A stretch of DNA of 64,000 nucleotides from Aquitalea denitrificans (GTDB lineage: Bacteria > Pseudomonadota > Gammaproteobacteria > Burkholderiales > Chromobacteriaceae), in the NCBI RefSeq assembly GCF_009856625.1, contig NZ_CP047241.1:3596001-3660000 (forward strand). The letters run 5' to 3'. The notes below the pieces were generated by a model, which was not told the origin of the DNA, did no database searches, and worked only from the letters and a program-made list of their open reading frames with translations. Of the stretch, positions 8,650-15,866 are shown in pieces. The number at the start of each line of letters is the position of its first letter. Position 1 is the stretch's first letter. A program made the position numbers and the translations under genes.

Positions 8650-9642
8650 CTAGGGCAGTCGCCACAACGGTGGCTCATCCATCAGGGCAATCTGCTCACG
8701 CAGCGAGAGAATCTGCTCCTCCCAGAAGCGCGGCTGCGCAAACCAGGGAAACGCCACCGGGAATGCCGGATCATCCCAGCGCCGCGCCAGCCAGGCTGCG
8801 TAATGCAGCAAGCGCAGTGTGCGCAGACCTTCCAGCAGATACAGCTCGCGCAGGTCGAAATCACAAAAGTCCTCGTAGCCGGCCAGCACGTCGGCTAACT
8901 GGGCCGACTGCTCATCACGCGTGCCAGACAGCAACATCCACAAATCCTGCATTGCCGGGCCCATGCGGCTATCGTCGAAATCGACAAAATGCGGACCATC
9001 ATCAGTCCACAGCATATTGCCGTTGTGGCAATCGCCATGCAGCCGCAGCTGCCGTACCGCACCGGCACGTTCAAAGCAGCGCCGCACGCCATCCAGCGCC
9101 TGAGCGGCCACACCGCGATACACTTCGCGCAAATCAGCCGGCAGCACATTGCCGTCCAGCAGATAGGCAACCGACTCCTCTCCAAAGCTACGGATGTCCA
9201 GCGCGGGGCGGAACTGATACGGAAGGACCTGTCCCAGCGCGTGGATACGCCCCAGAAAACGGCCTATCCACTCCAGCGTGTTGCTGTCACCCAGCTCCGG
9301 TACCCGGCCACCACGACGGGCAAACAGGGCAAAGCGGAAACCCTGGTAGTGATGCAGGCTGGCATCGCCAAACAGCAAGGGCGGCACCACCGGGATTTCC
9401 CGCTCAGCCAGTTCCAGACTGAAAGCATGCTCTTCCAGAATCTGCGCATCGCTCCAGCGCGCCGGACGGTAAAACTTGGCTACCAGCGGTGGGCCGTCCT
9501 CCATGCCCAGTTGATAGACACGGTTTTCATAGCTGTTGAGTGCCAGCAGGCTGCCGGAGGCGCGTAGCCCCAGGCTTTCCACCGCATCCAGCAGGACGTC
9601 CGGCGTCAGGCCGGCAAATGGGGGCATGGATTGTTCAGTCAT
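8650..9642 (-). CDS. srkA: stress-response kinase SrkA (YihE/RdoA family)
   Basis: A 330-residue APH-fold Ser/Thr protein kinase, the same size as E. coli SrkA (328). Family-specific stretches include L-N-S-Y-E-N-R-V-Y-Q and V-A-K-F-Y-R-P near the N-terminus, then the catalytic loop L-H-G-D-C-H-N-G-N and the D-F-D-D metal-binding motif. E. coli SrkA protects against stress-induced death. A perfect TATAAT (9649-9654 on this strand) ends only 7 bases before the ATG, and no Shine-Dalgarno sequence precedes it, so the mRNA may be leaderless. It is convergent with the chemosensory operon. Confidence 0.9.
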   Translation of the reverse strand: MTEQSMPPFAGLTPDVLLDAVESLGLRASGSLLALNSYENRVYQLGMEDGPPLVAKFYRPARWSDAQILEEHAFSLELAEREIPVVPPLLFGDASLHHYQGFRFALFARRGGRVPELGDSNTLEWIGRFLGRIHALGQVLPYQFRPALDIRSFGEESVAYLLDGNVLPADLREVYRGVAAQALDGVRRCFERAGAVRQLRLHGDCHNGNMLWTDDGPHFVDFDDSRMGPAMQDLWMLLSGTRDEQSAQLADVLAGYEDFCDFDLRELYLLEGLRTLRLLHYAAWLARRWDDPAFPVAFPWFAQPRFWEEQILSLREQIALMDEPPLWRLP

Positions 9643-9648
9643 GGCGGC

Positions 9649-9654
9649 ATTATA
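9649..9654 (-). promoter_or_regulatory. perfect -10 hexamer next to the srkA start
   Basis: TATAAT on the minus strand. The expected transcription start, about 7 bases downstream, coincides with the A of the srkA ATG. No convincing -35 element is seen 16-18 bases upstream. Confidence 0.45.
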
Positions 9655-9738
9655 CGTGCAGTTGAAACATCACTATCCATTGCTGTCTGCAGTCGGCTAG
9701 TATCCAGAATGAACCTACCCGCTTCGCAGGAGATTGCC

Positions 9739-9966
9739 ATGCACACCAGCGACCCGCGCCCAGACAGCAAACTGCTGTCCCTGCCGGCTGATATTGCCGA
9801 AGCCACCTGGAACGGCTGGCAATGCATTGCCCACACCTTGCACCGCCAGCGTTGCGAATCCGCCAGCGACCGGCGCAGCCAGCTACTGCACCTGCTGGGC
9901 TGGCTGGCCGGCAATCTGCTGCTGGTGGGCCTGCTCTACCTGCTCTATCGTTATTCCCGCTTCTGA
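9739..9966 (+). CDS. small single-pass membrane protein, unknown function
   Basis: A 75-residue protein I do not recognise. It has a polar, mildly charged N-terminal half (with W-N-G-W and H-R-Q-R-C) and one hydrophobic segment near the C-terminus (L-L-G-W-L-A-G-N-L-L-L-V-G-L-L-Y-L-L-Y), followed by R-Y-S-R-F. The start is set by CAGGAG 6 bases upstream. It ends 11 bases before selA and is probably cotranscribed with it. Nothing in the sequence links it to selenium metabolism. Confidence 0.65.
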   Translation: MHTSDPRPDSKLLSLPADIAEATWNGWQCIAHTLHRQRCESASDRRSQLLHLLGWLAGNLLLVGLLYLLYRYSRF

Positions 9967-9977
9967 AAACACATGTC

Positions 9978-11396
9978 ATGCCGCTGAAAAACCTGTATGC
10001 CCGCCTGCCCTCGGTAGACCGGCTGCTCAACCATCCGCTGCTGGAAAAAGTGCTGGATCGCCACGGCAATGCCGCACTGGCCGAAGCCGTGCGCCAGACC
10101 CTGGACGAAGCCCGCCAGCACATCCGCAGCAACAACAGCCTGCCGCGCTGGGCAGAAGACGAACACCAATTGGCCGAGCAAGCCAGCCAGCGCGTCTGCA
10201 CCCGTCAGCAGGTGCAGATCCGCCCGGTATTCAACCTCAGCGGCACGGTGCTGCATACCAATCTGGGGCGTGCGCCGATGGCGGAAGAAGCGGTCGAAGC
10301 GGTCAGCCGCGCCATGCGCGAGGCCGTGACACTGGAATACGATCTGGATGGTGCCGGTCGTGGCCATCGCGATACCGCCATCAGCGAATTGCTGCAGGAG
10401 CTGACCGGGGCGGAAGCCGCCTGCGTGGTCAACAACAATGCCGCAGCGGTGCTGATTCTGCTGTCCACCGTGGCGGCAGGCCGCGAAGTGGTGGTGTCAC
10501 GTGGTGAACTGGTGGAAATCGGCGGGGCTTTCCGCATGCCGGACGTCATGCGCCAGGCTGGCTGCCAACTGGTAGAGGTGGGTGCCACCAACCGCACCCA
10601 CTTGCGCGACTACCGCCAGGCCATCGGCCCGGAAACCGGCATGCTGATGAAAGTGCACACCAGCAATTACCATATAGAAGGCTTTACCCACAGCGTCAGC
10701 GAGGCCGAACTGGCCGCACTGGCGCATGAACACGGCCTGCCGGCGGCCACCGATCTGGGCTCCGGTGCGCTGATCGATCTGTCGGCCTATGGCCTGCCGG
10801 CGGAACCGATGCCACAGCAGATGATTGCCCAGGGGGTGGATCTGGTCAGCTTTTCCGGCGACAAGTTGCTGGGCGGCCCGCAGGCCGGGCTGATCATCGG
10901 CAAGAAAAGCTGGATAGACAAAATCCAGCAACACCCACTCAAGCGCGCACTGCGCTGCGACAAGATGACACTGGCCGCACTGGAAGCCACCTTGCGGCTT
11001 TATCTGCAGCCAGACCGGCTGGCACGCCAGCTACCCACACTGCGCCGCCTGGTGCGCCCGCAGGCCGATATGCAACAGCAGGCCCAGCGCTTGCTGCCGC
11101 TGCTGCGTGATTTTGCCGGCAGTGATTTCGACACCACAGAGCAGGCCTGCCTGTCACAGATTGGCAGCGGCTCGCTGCCGGTAGACCGCCTGCCCGGCTG
11201 GGCCATTACCTTCAGCCCGCACGATGGCCGTGGCAGCACGCTGGAAGCGCTGGCTACCCGACTGCGCAACCTGCCCTCCCCGGTGATTGGCCGCCTGTAC
11301 GATGGCAAGCTGTGGCTGGATTTGCGCTGTCTGGAAGACGAAGCCACTTTTCTGGCGAATCTTGGCCTGACAGTGCAGAGCGCAAACCCCGGCTAG
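9978..11396 (+). CDS. selA: L-seryl-tRNA(Sec) selenium transferase SelA
   Basis: A 472-residue PLP enzyme (E. coli SelA is 463) that converts Ser-tRNA(Sec) to Sec-tRNA(Sec) using selenophosphate. The N-terminal L-P-S-V-D-R-L-L, the central V-N-N-N-A-A-A-V and the PLP lysine in F-S-G-D-K-L-L-G-G-P-Q-A-G are all typical. The ATG at 9978 gives the family N-terminus; the longer frame runs back into the small upstream gene. selB and selC follow downstream but are separated from selA by two unrelated genes. SelD, needed to make selenophosphate, is not in the window. Confidence 0.95.
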   Translation: MPLKNLYARLPSVDRLLNHPLLEKVLDRHGNAALAEAVRQTLDEARQHIRSNNSLPRWAEDEHQLAEQASQRVCTRQQVQIRPVFNLSGTVLHTNLGRAPMAEEAVEAVSRAMREAVTLEYDLDGAGRGHRDTAISELLQELTGAEAACVVNNNAAAVLILLSTVAAGREVVVSRGELVEIGGAFRMPDVMRQAGCQLVEVGATNRTHLRDYRQAIGPETGMLMKVHTSNYHIEGFTHSVSEAELAALAHEHGLPAATDLGSGALIDLSAYGLPAEPMPQQMIAQGVDLVSFSGDKLLGGPQAGLIIGKKSWIDKIQQHPLKRALRCDKMTLAALEATLRLYLQPDRLARQLPTLRRLVRPQADMQQQAQRLLPLLRDFAGSDFDTTEQACLSQIGSGSLPVDRLPGWAITFSPHDGRGSTLEALATRLRNLPSPVIGRLYDGKLWLDLRCLEDEATFLANLGLTVQSANPG

Positions 11397-11731
11397 CCGT
11401 GCCAGCGGCTCCAACCAAGAATCAGCACCAAGGCCGCCACGCCCCAGCACAGGGTGGCGGCAGCCAGCGCCCAGGGTAGGCGCAAACGGTCCAGCAGGCA
11501 ATACAGGCTGAACAGGTAGATGAAATAAGGCAGCAGTGACCACATGCCAAACAGCACCGTGGTCTTGAGCGCCAGCGCGCCGCGTTCGCTGCCGACAATG
11601 TAGTGGGCAATCAGCGCAAACGTGGGAAACAGCGGCACCAGGCCGGCGATGTAGTAATTGCGCGAGCGCGACAGCAGGCTGATCAGCACCACCGCCAGTG
11701 CGCCGAGCAGGGACTTGAGCAACAGGGCCAA
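11393..11731 (-). CDS. glpM: GlpM family membrane protein
   Basis: A 112-residue, very hydrophobic protein with about four membrane segments. The stretch Y-Y-I-A-G-L-V-P-L-F-P-T-F-A-L-I-A-H-Y is characteristic of the GlpM family, first named in Pseudomonas, where it was linked to alginate production. The biochemical function is unknown. It is convergent with selA, the two 3' ends overlapping by 4 bases, and it splits the selenocysteine locus. Confidence 0.8.
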   Translation of the reverse strand: MALLLKSLLGALAVVLISLLSRSRNYYIAGLVPLFPTFALIAHYIVGSERGALALKTTVLFGMWSLLPYFIYLFSLYCLLDRLRLPWALAAATLCWGVAALVLILGWSRWHG

Positions 11732-11910
11732 GGGGATTCCGCAACAGGATGGATAACAGGCGCTATTCTGACATGATCAGCCGCCAACACCGGCGAAATG
11801 CAGATCATTCTTATTATTGTTTTTATTTACCGCAAAATAAAATCCAATTAATAAAAACTTAAGCCAGCTATGGCATACTGCACTCCCCACCTGATCCGGA
11901 CCACCTTGCC

Positions 11911-12849
11911 ATGACCATACACACCAGCCATGCACCGCATGAAACCACGGACGACGCCGCCCGCAACAAGGCAGCCCACCGCAGCACCATGGTCAGCGTA
12001 TGGGTGAATATCGTGCTGGCCACGGCCCAGATCCTGATTGGCGTGTTTGCCAAATCACAGGCCCTGGTGGCTGACGGCGTCCACTCGCTGTCCGATCTGC
12101 TGTCCGACTTTGTCGTGCTGCTGGCCGGCCATCACAGCCGCAAGGCACCGGATGATGACCACCAGTATGGCCACCAGCGTTACGAAAACGCCGCCTCGCT
12201 GGTGCTGGGCCTGCTGCTGCTGGCCGTTGGCATCGGCATGCTGTGGTCTGCCGCCGTCAAGTTTCACGACCCCTCATCCATCCCCACCGTACACAGCGTG
12301 GCGCTGTGGGTTGCCATCGCCGCGCTGGTGGCCAAGGAATTACTGTTCCGTTTCATGCTGGCGGTAGCACAACGAGTGCGCTCCAGCATGCTGGTGGCCA
12401 ATGCCTGGCATGCGCGTTCAGATGCGGCGTCATCGCTGGTAGTGGCTATCGGCATCATCGGGAACCTGATGGGCTATCCGATTCTCGACCCGGTTGCCGC
12501 ACTGATCGTGGGCTTCATCGTGGGCAAGATGGGCTGGAGCTTTGCCTGGAATTCGCTGCACGACCTGATGGACCGCGCCGCCGACACCGAAGAAACCGAT
12601 GCCATTCGCACCACTCTGCTGGGCACCAGCGGCGTCCGAGCCCTGCATGACCTGCGCACCCGCAAGATGGGCGATCTGATCCTGGTGGATGTCCATCTGG
12701 AAGTGGATGGCCACATGAATGTCTTCGATGCCCACACCATTGCCGAGCAGGCACGCGAACGGGTGATGGCGGCCCATCCGGTACTCAATGTGATGACCCA
12801 TATCGACCCGGTTGGCCTTGAACACCCGGCAGACCGCTCCATCGCATGA
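11911..12849 (+). CDS. cation diffusion facilitator (CDF) metal exporter
   Basis: A 312-residue member of the CDF family (FieF/ZitB/CzcD group), which exports Zn, Fe, Co or Mn by proton antiport. There are about six membrane helices. The metal-site motifs are visible as A-D-G-V-H-S-L-S-D-L-L-S-D in TM2 and H-A-R-S-D in TM5, followed by a C-terminal cytoplasmic domain with H-x-L-R and V-D-V-H-L-E-V-D. The 3' end overlaps selB by four bases (ATGA), so selB may be translated from the same mRNA. The substrate metal cannot be assigned from sequence. Confidence 0.9.
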   Translation: MTIHTSHAPHETTDDAARNKAAHRSTMVSVWVNIVLATAQILIGVFAKSQALVADGVHSLSDLLSDFVVLLAGHHSRKAPDDDHQYGHQRYENAASLVLGLLLLAVGIGMLWSAAVKFHDPSSIPTVHSVALWVAIAALVAKELLFRFMLAVAQRVRSSMLVANAWHARSDAASSLVVAIGIIGNLMGYPILDPVAALIVGFIVGKMGWSFAWNSLHDLMDRAADTEETDAIRTTLLGTSGVRALHDLRTRKMGDLILVDVHLEVDGHMNVFDAHTIAEQARERVMAAHPVLNVMTHIDPVGLEHPADRSIA

Positions 12850-14759
12850 TTTTTGCCACCGCCGGCCATGTCGATCATGGCAAGACCGCCCTGCTCACCG
12901 CGCTGACCGGCCAGAATGCCGACCGGCTGCCGGAAGAGAAAAAGCGCGGCATGACCATAGACCTGGGCTATGTCTATCTACCGCTGGCGGATGGGCGGGT
13001 AGCAGGATTCATCGATGTCCCCGGCCATGAAAAATTCCTCTCCAACATGCTGTGCGGCCTGTCCGGCATTCCGCACGCCTTGCTGATCGTTGCCGCTGAC
13101 GACGGCATCATGCCGCAAACCCGGGAACATCTGGCCATCCTGCAGCTTAGCGGCATTGCGCAACTGACGGTGGTCATCAGCAAATGCGATCTGGCCGATT
13201 CAACCCGGCAGCAGGCGGTGGCCGACGACATCCGCCAACTGCTGGCCGCCAGCCCATGGCCAGCGGCACCGGTTTTCTTTGTCTCCAGCCACACTGGCGC
13301 GGGCATCGATGCGCTGCGTCAGCACCTGCTGCAACACCTGTCGGCGCTTCCCCAGTCATCCGGCCAACGATTTCGCCTGGCCATCGACCGCGCCTTCAGC
13401 CTCAGTGGAGCCGGACTGGTGGTGACCGGCACCGCACTAGGCGGTGAGGTGCAGGTAGGCGACCGGCTGTGGCTCAGTGGCAGAGATGTCCCGGTCAGGG
13501 TGCGTAGCCTGCATGTGCAAAATACGGCCGCACCAACCGGCCAGGCTGGGCAACGCATTGCGCTGAATCTGGCTGGCGACGTGGAAAAAAAAGACATCCA
13601 GCGCGGTGACTGGCTGTTTGGCACCGCGCCAGCAGCTCCCAGCAGCCGCATCACAGTCAGCGTGCAGGCCATCGCCCCCTTGCGCCACTGGCAGGCCATG
13701 CATATCCACCATGCAGCACGCCACATTACCGGACGGCTGGCGCTGCTCAACCGCAGCCAGCTGGCCGCCGGAGAAAGCGCGCTGGCCGAACTAGTGCTGG
13801 ATCACCCCTTGTGGCTGGCCAATGACGACCGCCTGATCCTGCGCGACGCCAGTGCGCGCGACACCATCGCGGGTGCCCGGGTGCTGGAATTGCAAGTGCC
13901 AGGCCGGGGCAAGCGTCAGCCCGCCCGGCTGGCCTATCTGCAGCAATTGCAAAGCGCAGAGCTGACACTGACCGCGCGGCTGCAACTGCAAAGCCGGCAG
14001 CAAGCGGTGGTACTGGAGGACTTTGCCTGGGCGATGCAGCTGGATGAGCAAGCCCTGCGGCAGCTGCTGGCGGACAGCCCGGGCCAGCAGGTTGCCGGCC
14101 GCTTTTATCACCTGCAACACTGGGCCGACATGCAGGAAACCCTGCTACAACGACTGGCCATGCTGCACCAACAGCAGCCAGACCAACTCGGTGCCAGCCG
14201 TGGACGCCTGCGCCGGCTCGCCCTGCCCGGCGAAGCCGAAGCCACGGTCAACCTGCTGCTGGAACAGCTGCTGCAACAAGGCCAGCTGAAACAGACCCGT
14301 GGCTGGCTGCATCTGCCGCAACATGTGCTGGCTTTCACACTGCAGGAAGAGCAGCACTGGCAACAACTGGCCCCCTGCTTTACCGGTAACGAACCGCACT
14401 GGGTACGCGACCTTGCCGCCACGCTGGGCGAGGATGAAGGCGAAACCCGCCGCCTGCTGCACAAGGCCGCGCGACTGGGCCATGTGATGGCCGTGGTGCA
14501 GGACCGCTACTTTTCCAATGCCAGCATGCATGCCATGGCCGACCTCATCCGCCAGCTATGCCAGCAGCACGGCCATGCCGATGCCGCCGCCTTCCGCAAC
14601 CAGCTGGGCTGCGGACGCAAGCTGGCCATCCAGATTCTGGAGTTTTACGACCGTACCGGCTTCACCCGCCGTCTGGGAGATCGCCATCTGCTACGTGAGA
14701 GTCTGCTGTTTGGCGGCATGGAATCCACGACAGGACCGCACACTTTCCCGCCGACCTGA
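12846..14759 (+). CDS. selB: selenocysteine-specific elongation factor SelB
   Basis: A 637-residue translation factor that delivers Sec-tRNA to UGA codons marked by a SECIS hairpin. The EF-Tu-like GTPase motifs G-H-V-D-H-G-K-T, D-V-P-G-H-E-K-F and S-K-C-D-L are in the first 130 residues. Beta-barrel domains II and III follow, then C-terminal winged-helix repeats that bind SECIS RNA (for example I-L-E-F-Y-D-R-T-G-F-T-R-R near the end). Length matches the bacterial family (E. coli 614). It overlaps the CDF gene and ends 22 bases before selC. Confidence 0.95.
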   Translation: MIFATAGHVDHGKTALLTALTGQNADRLPEEKKRGMTIDLGYVYLPLADGRVAGFIDVPGHEKFLSNMLCGLSGIPHALLIVAADDGIMPQTREHLAILQLSGIAQLTVVISKCDLADSTRQQAVADDIRQLLAASPWPAAPVFFVSSHTGAGIDALRQHLLQHLSALPQSSGQRFRLAIDRAFSLSGAGLVVTGTALGGEVQVGDRLWLSGRDVPVRVRSLHVQNTAAPTGQAGQRIALNLAGDVEKKDIQRGDWLFGTAPAAPSSRITVSVQAIAPLRHWQAMHIHHAARHITGRLALLNRSQLAAGESALAELVLDHPLWLANDDRLILRDASARDTIAGARVLELQVPGRGKRQPARLAYLQQLQSAELTLTARLQLQSRQQAVVLEDFAWAMQLDEQALRQLLADSPGQQVAGRFYHLQHWADMQETLLQRLAMLHQQQPDQLGASRGRLRRLALPGEAEATVNLLLEQLLQQGQLKQTRGWLHLPQHVLAFTLQEEQHWQQLAPCFTGNEPHWVRDLAATLGEDEGETRRLLHKAARLGHVMAVVQDRYFSNASMHAMADLIRQLCQQHGHADAAAFRNQLGCGRKLAIQILEFYDRTGFTRRLGDRHLLRESLLFGGMESTTGPHTFPPT

Positions 14760-14765
14760 AACCGG

Positions 14766-14771
14766 TATAAT
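14766..14771 (+). promoter_or_regulatory. probable selC -10 element
   Basis: A perfect TATAAT lies 10 bases before the mature tRNA 5' end and just after the selB stop, so selC probably has its own promoter whose -35 region lies inside the end of selB. The -35 match is poor (TTTCCC at 14744-14749). Confidence 0.55.
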
Positions 14772-14781
14772 CAGCCGACAT

Positions 14782-14876
14782 GGAAGAGAGGCTCCCCCGG
14801 TGGGGTGGCTGGTCTTCAAAACCAGATGGGGCCGCCAGCGGTCCCGGGTGGGTTCGACTCCCATTCTCTTCCGCCA
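14782..14876 (+). tRNA. selC: tRNA-Sec (anticodon UCA)
   Basis: A 95-base selenocysteine tRNA. It has the diagnostic 8-bp acceptor stem (GGAAGAGA 14782-14789 with TCTCTTCC 14865-14872) and an anticodon stem CTGGT/ACCAG around the loop CTTCAAA, with anticodon TCA at 14816-14818. It also has a long variable arm (GGGGCCGCCAGCGGTCCC region), a G-TTCGA-type T loop and an encoded GCCA 3' end. It closely resembles E. coli selC. With selA and selB nearby, UGA can be read as selenocysteine in this organism if selD is present elsewhere. Confidence 0.97.
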
Positions 14877-14924
14877 GTATTCCTGCTCGCAAAATCAGTC
14901 ATCAACCGGCATATCAGCAATAAA

Positions 14925-14948
14925 AAAACCCGCACACTGGCGGGTTTT
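14925..14948 (+). terminator. rho-independent terminator after selC
   Basis: A nine-base-pair stem, AAAACCCGC (14925-14933) with GCGGGTTTT (14940-14948), around a 6-base loop. A-rich upstream and T-rich downstream flanks let it work for selC and possibly for the minus-strand gene arriving from the right. Confidence 0.8.
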
Positions 14949-14992
14949 GCTGTAATGGCCACCGGAAAATCCTGGCCCGGCGGTTTGCTTCC

Positions 14993-15502
14993 TCAAGCGG
15001 CCATGCCTTTCAGTGCGCGGCGATAGTACTCAAGATAAACCCCGTAAAGATGATGCAGCACGCTGGCACTACGTCGTCCCGACTTGGACAGGCATGCTTG
15101 CCGGGCGGCATTCAACTCACGCAACTCATACGGCATCAGCACGATCTCATCTCGCGACTGGAAAACCGAATAGGCCGATTTCAGATTCTCGATGACATGC
15201 TGGATCAATCTGGCTTCCGGTGAATGCACATTTACATACAGCACATGAAATGCCTTGAGCAGTGCAATCATCTGGATGATCCGGTCACCGTCCGCCTTGC
15301 CTGAACAAAGATCTGCACAGCAGGAAGTCAAATTCTGTTTGATATTTACCATGTTGCCACACTGACCTTCACTGACTATTACCGGATGCCATGCTGCAGT
15401 TGGCATCATGATCTCACCCGGATTCACCACCTCATCCAAAAAACCCGACCAGCGGGCAGAAGAATGCATGCCTGCCGATACTCCGGAGGGCTGCCCCAAC
15501 AT
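14993..15502 (-). CDS. hypothetical protein next to selC
   Basis: I do not recognise this protein (about 169 residues from the ATG at 15502). The open frame continues to a GTG at 15577, and ATG codons at 15469, 15409/15406 and 15352 are also possible, so the start is uncertain. GGCAGG lies 6 bases before 15502. The C-terminal half is clearly helical and coding-like (A-L-L-K-A-F-H-V-L-Y-V-N and Y-G-V-Y-L-E-Y-Y-R-R-A-L-K). The N-terminal half has C-C-A-D-L-C and an unusual composition. Base composition is visibly less GC-rich than the neighbours, which could mean acquisition next to the tRNA gene. There is no signal peptide or membrane segment, and the function is unknown. Confidence 0.6.
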   Translation of the reverse strand: MLGQPSGVSAGMHSSARWSGFLDEVVNPGEIMMPTAAWHPVIVSEGQCGNMVNIKQNLTSCCADLCSGKADGDRIIQMIALLKAFHVLYVNVHSPEARLIQHVIENLKSAYSVFQSRDEIVLMPYELRELNAARQACLSKSGRRSASVLHHLYGVYLEYYRRALKGMAA

Positions 15503-15744
15503 GTATAGCCTGCCAAGGATAACACTCTTACCCGGCTTGCCAAGTGAGCGCAGCAAAGCAAAACAGCAGTAATACACAAGCTATTACATATAAGTCATAA
15601 CAAGTCATAAATACCAACCCAATTTCACTAAGCAAACTATCGGCCATTTTCCTGGCCGGAGTTTGCCTGTCTCCGCTCGTGATATTGCAAATTGGGGTTC
15701 TTTCAAAGCTTCATCACCCCACAGCCATCTTCTATAACAAATTA

Positions 15745-15771
15745 TAAAAGCCCATACGGGTTCGGGGATAA
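15745..15771 (+). promoter_or_regulatory. FliA (sigma-28)-like promoter of the PAS receptor gene
   Basis: TAAA (15745-15748), exactly 15 bases, then GGGGATAA (15764-15771). The consensus is TAAA-N15-GCCGATAA, so the -35 matches fully and the -10 at 6 of 8. Chemoreceptors are classic FliA targets. The predicted transcription start (about 15777-15780) falls on the first in-frame ATG at 15777. Confidence 0.5.
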
Positions 15772-15776
15772 GATAA

Positions 15777-15866
15777 ATGTTCAATCAGCACCTGAAACAA
15801 CAGATTGCCAGCCTGGAGAGGCAACTTTCTGCAAGCAAGTAGCTGGAAAACGCACTGGATCACTCC
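15777..15866 (+). other. in-frame N-terminal extension interrupted by an amber codon
   Basis: An ATG at 15777 opens 21 codons (beginning M-F-N-Q-H-L-K-Q-Q-I-A) that form a short amphipathic helix. A TAG follows at 15840-15842, then L-E-N-A-L-D-H-S leads in frame to the ATG at 15867. The heptad-like pattern continues across the stop, so the stop looks like a point change in a once-continuous reading frame, such as CAG to TAG. It could also be a sequencing error, or a leader if transcription starts inside this segment. Confidence 0.7.

Noticed and set aside
12038..12367. 109-residue frame inside the CDF gene
   Set aside because: A same-strand shadow with Trp/Cys-rich nonsense composition.
14782..15577. 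Genomic island at selC
   Set aside because: No integrase, no direct repeat of the tRNA 3' end and only one unrecognised gene; the evidence is insufficient to call an island.
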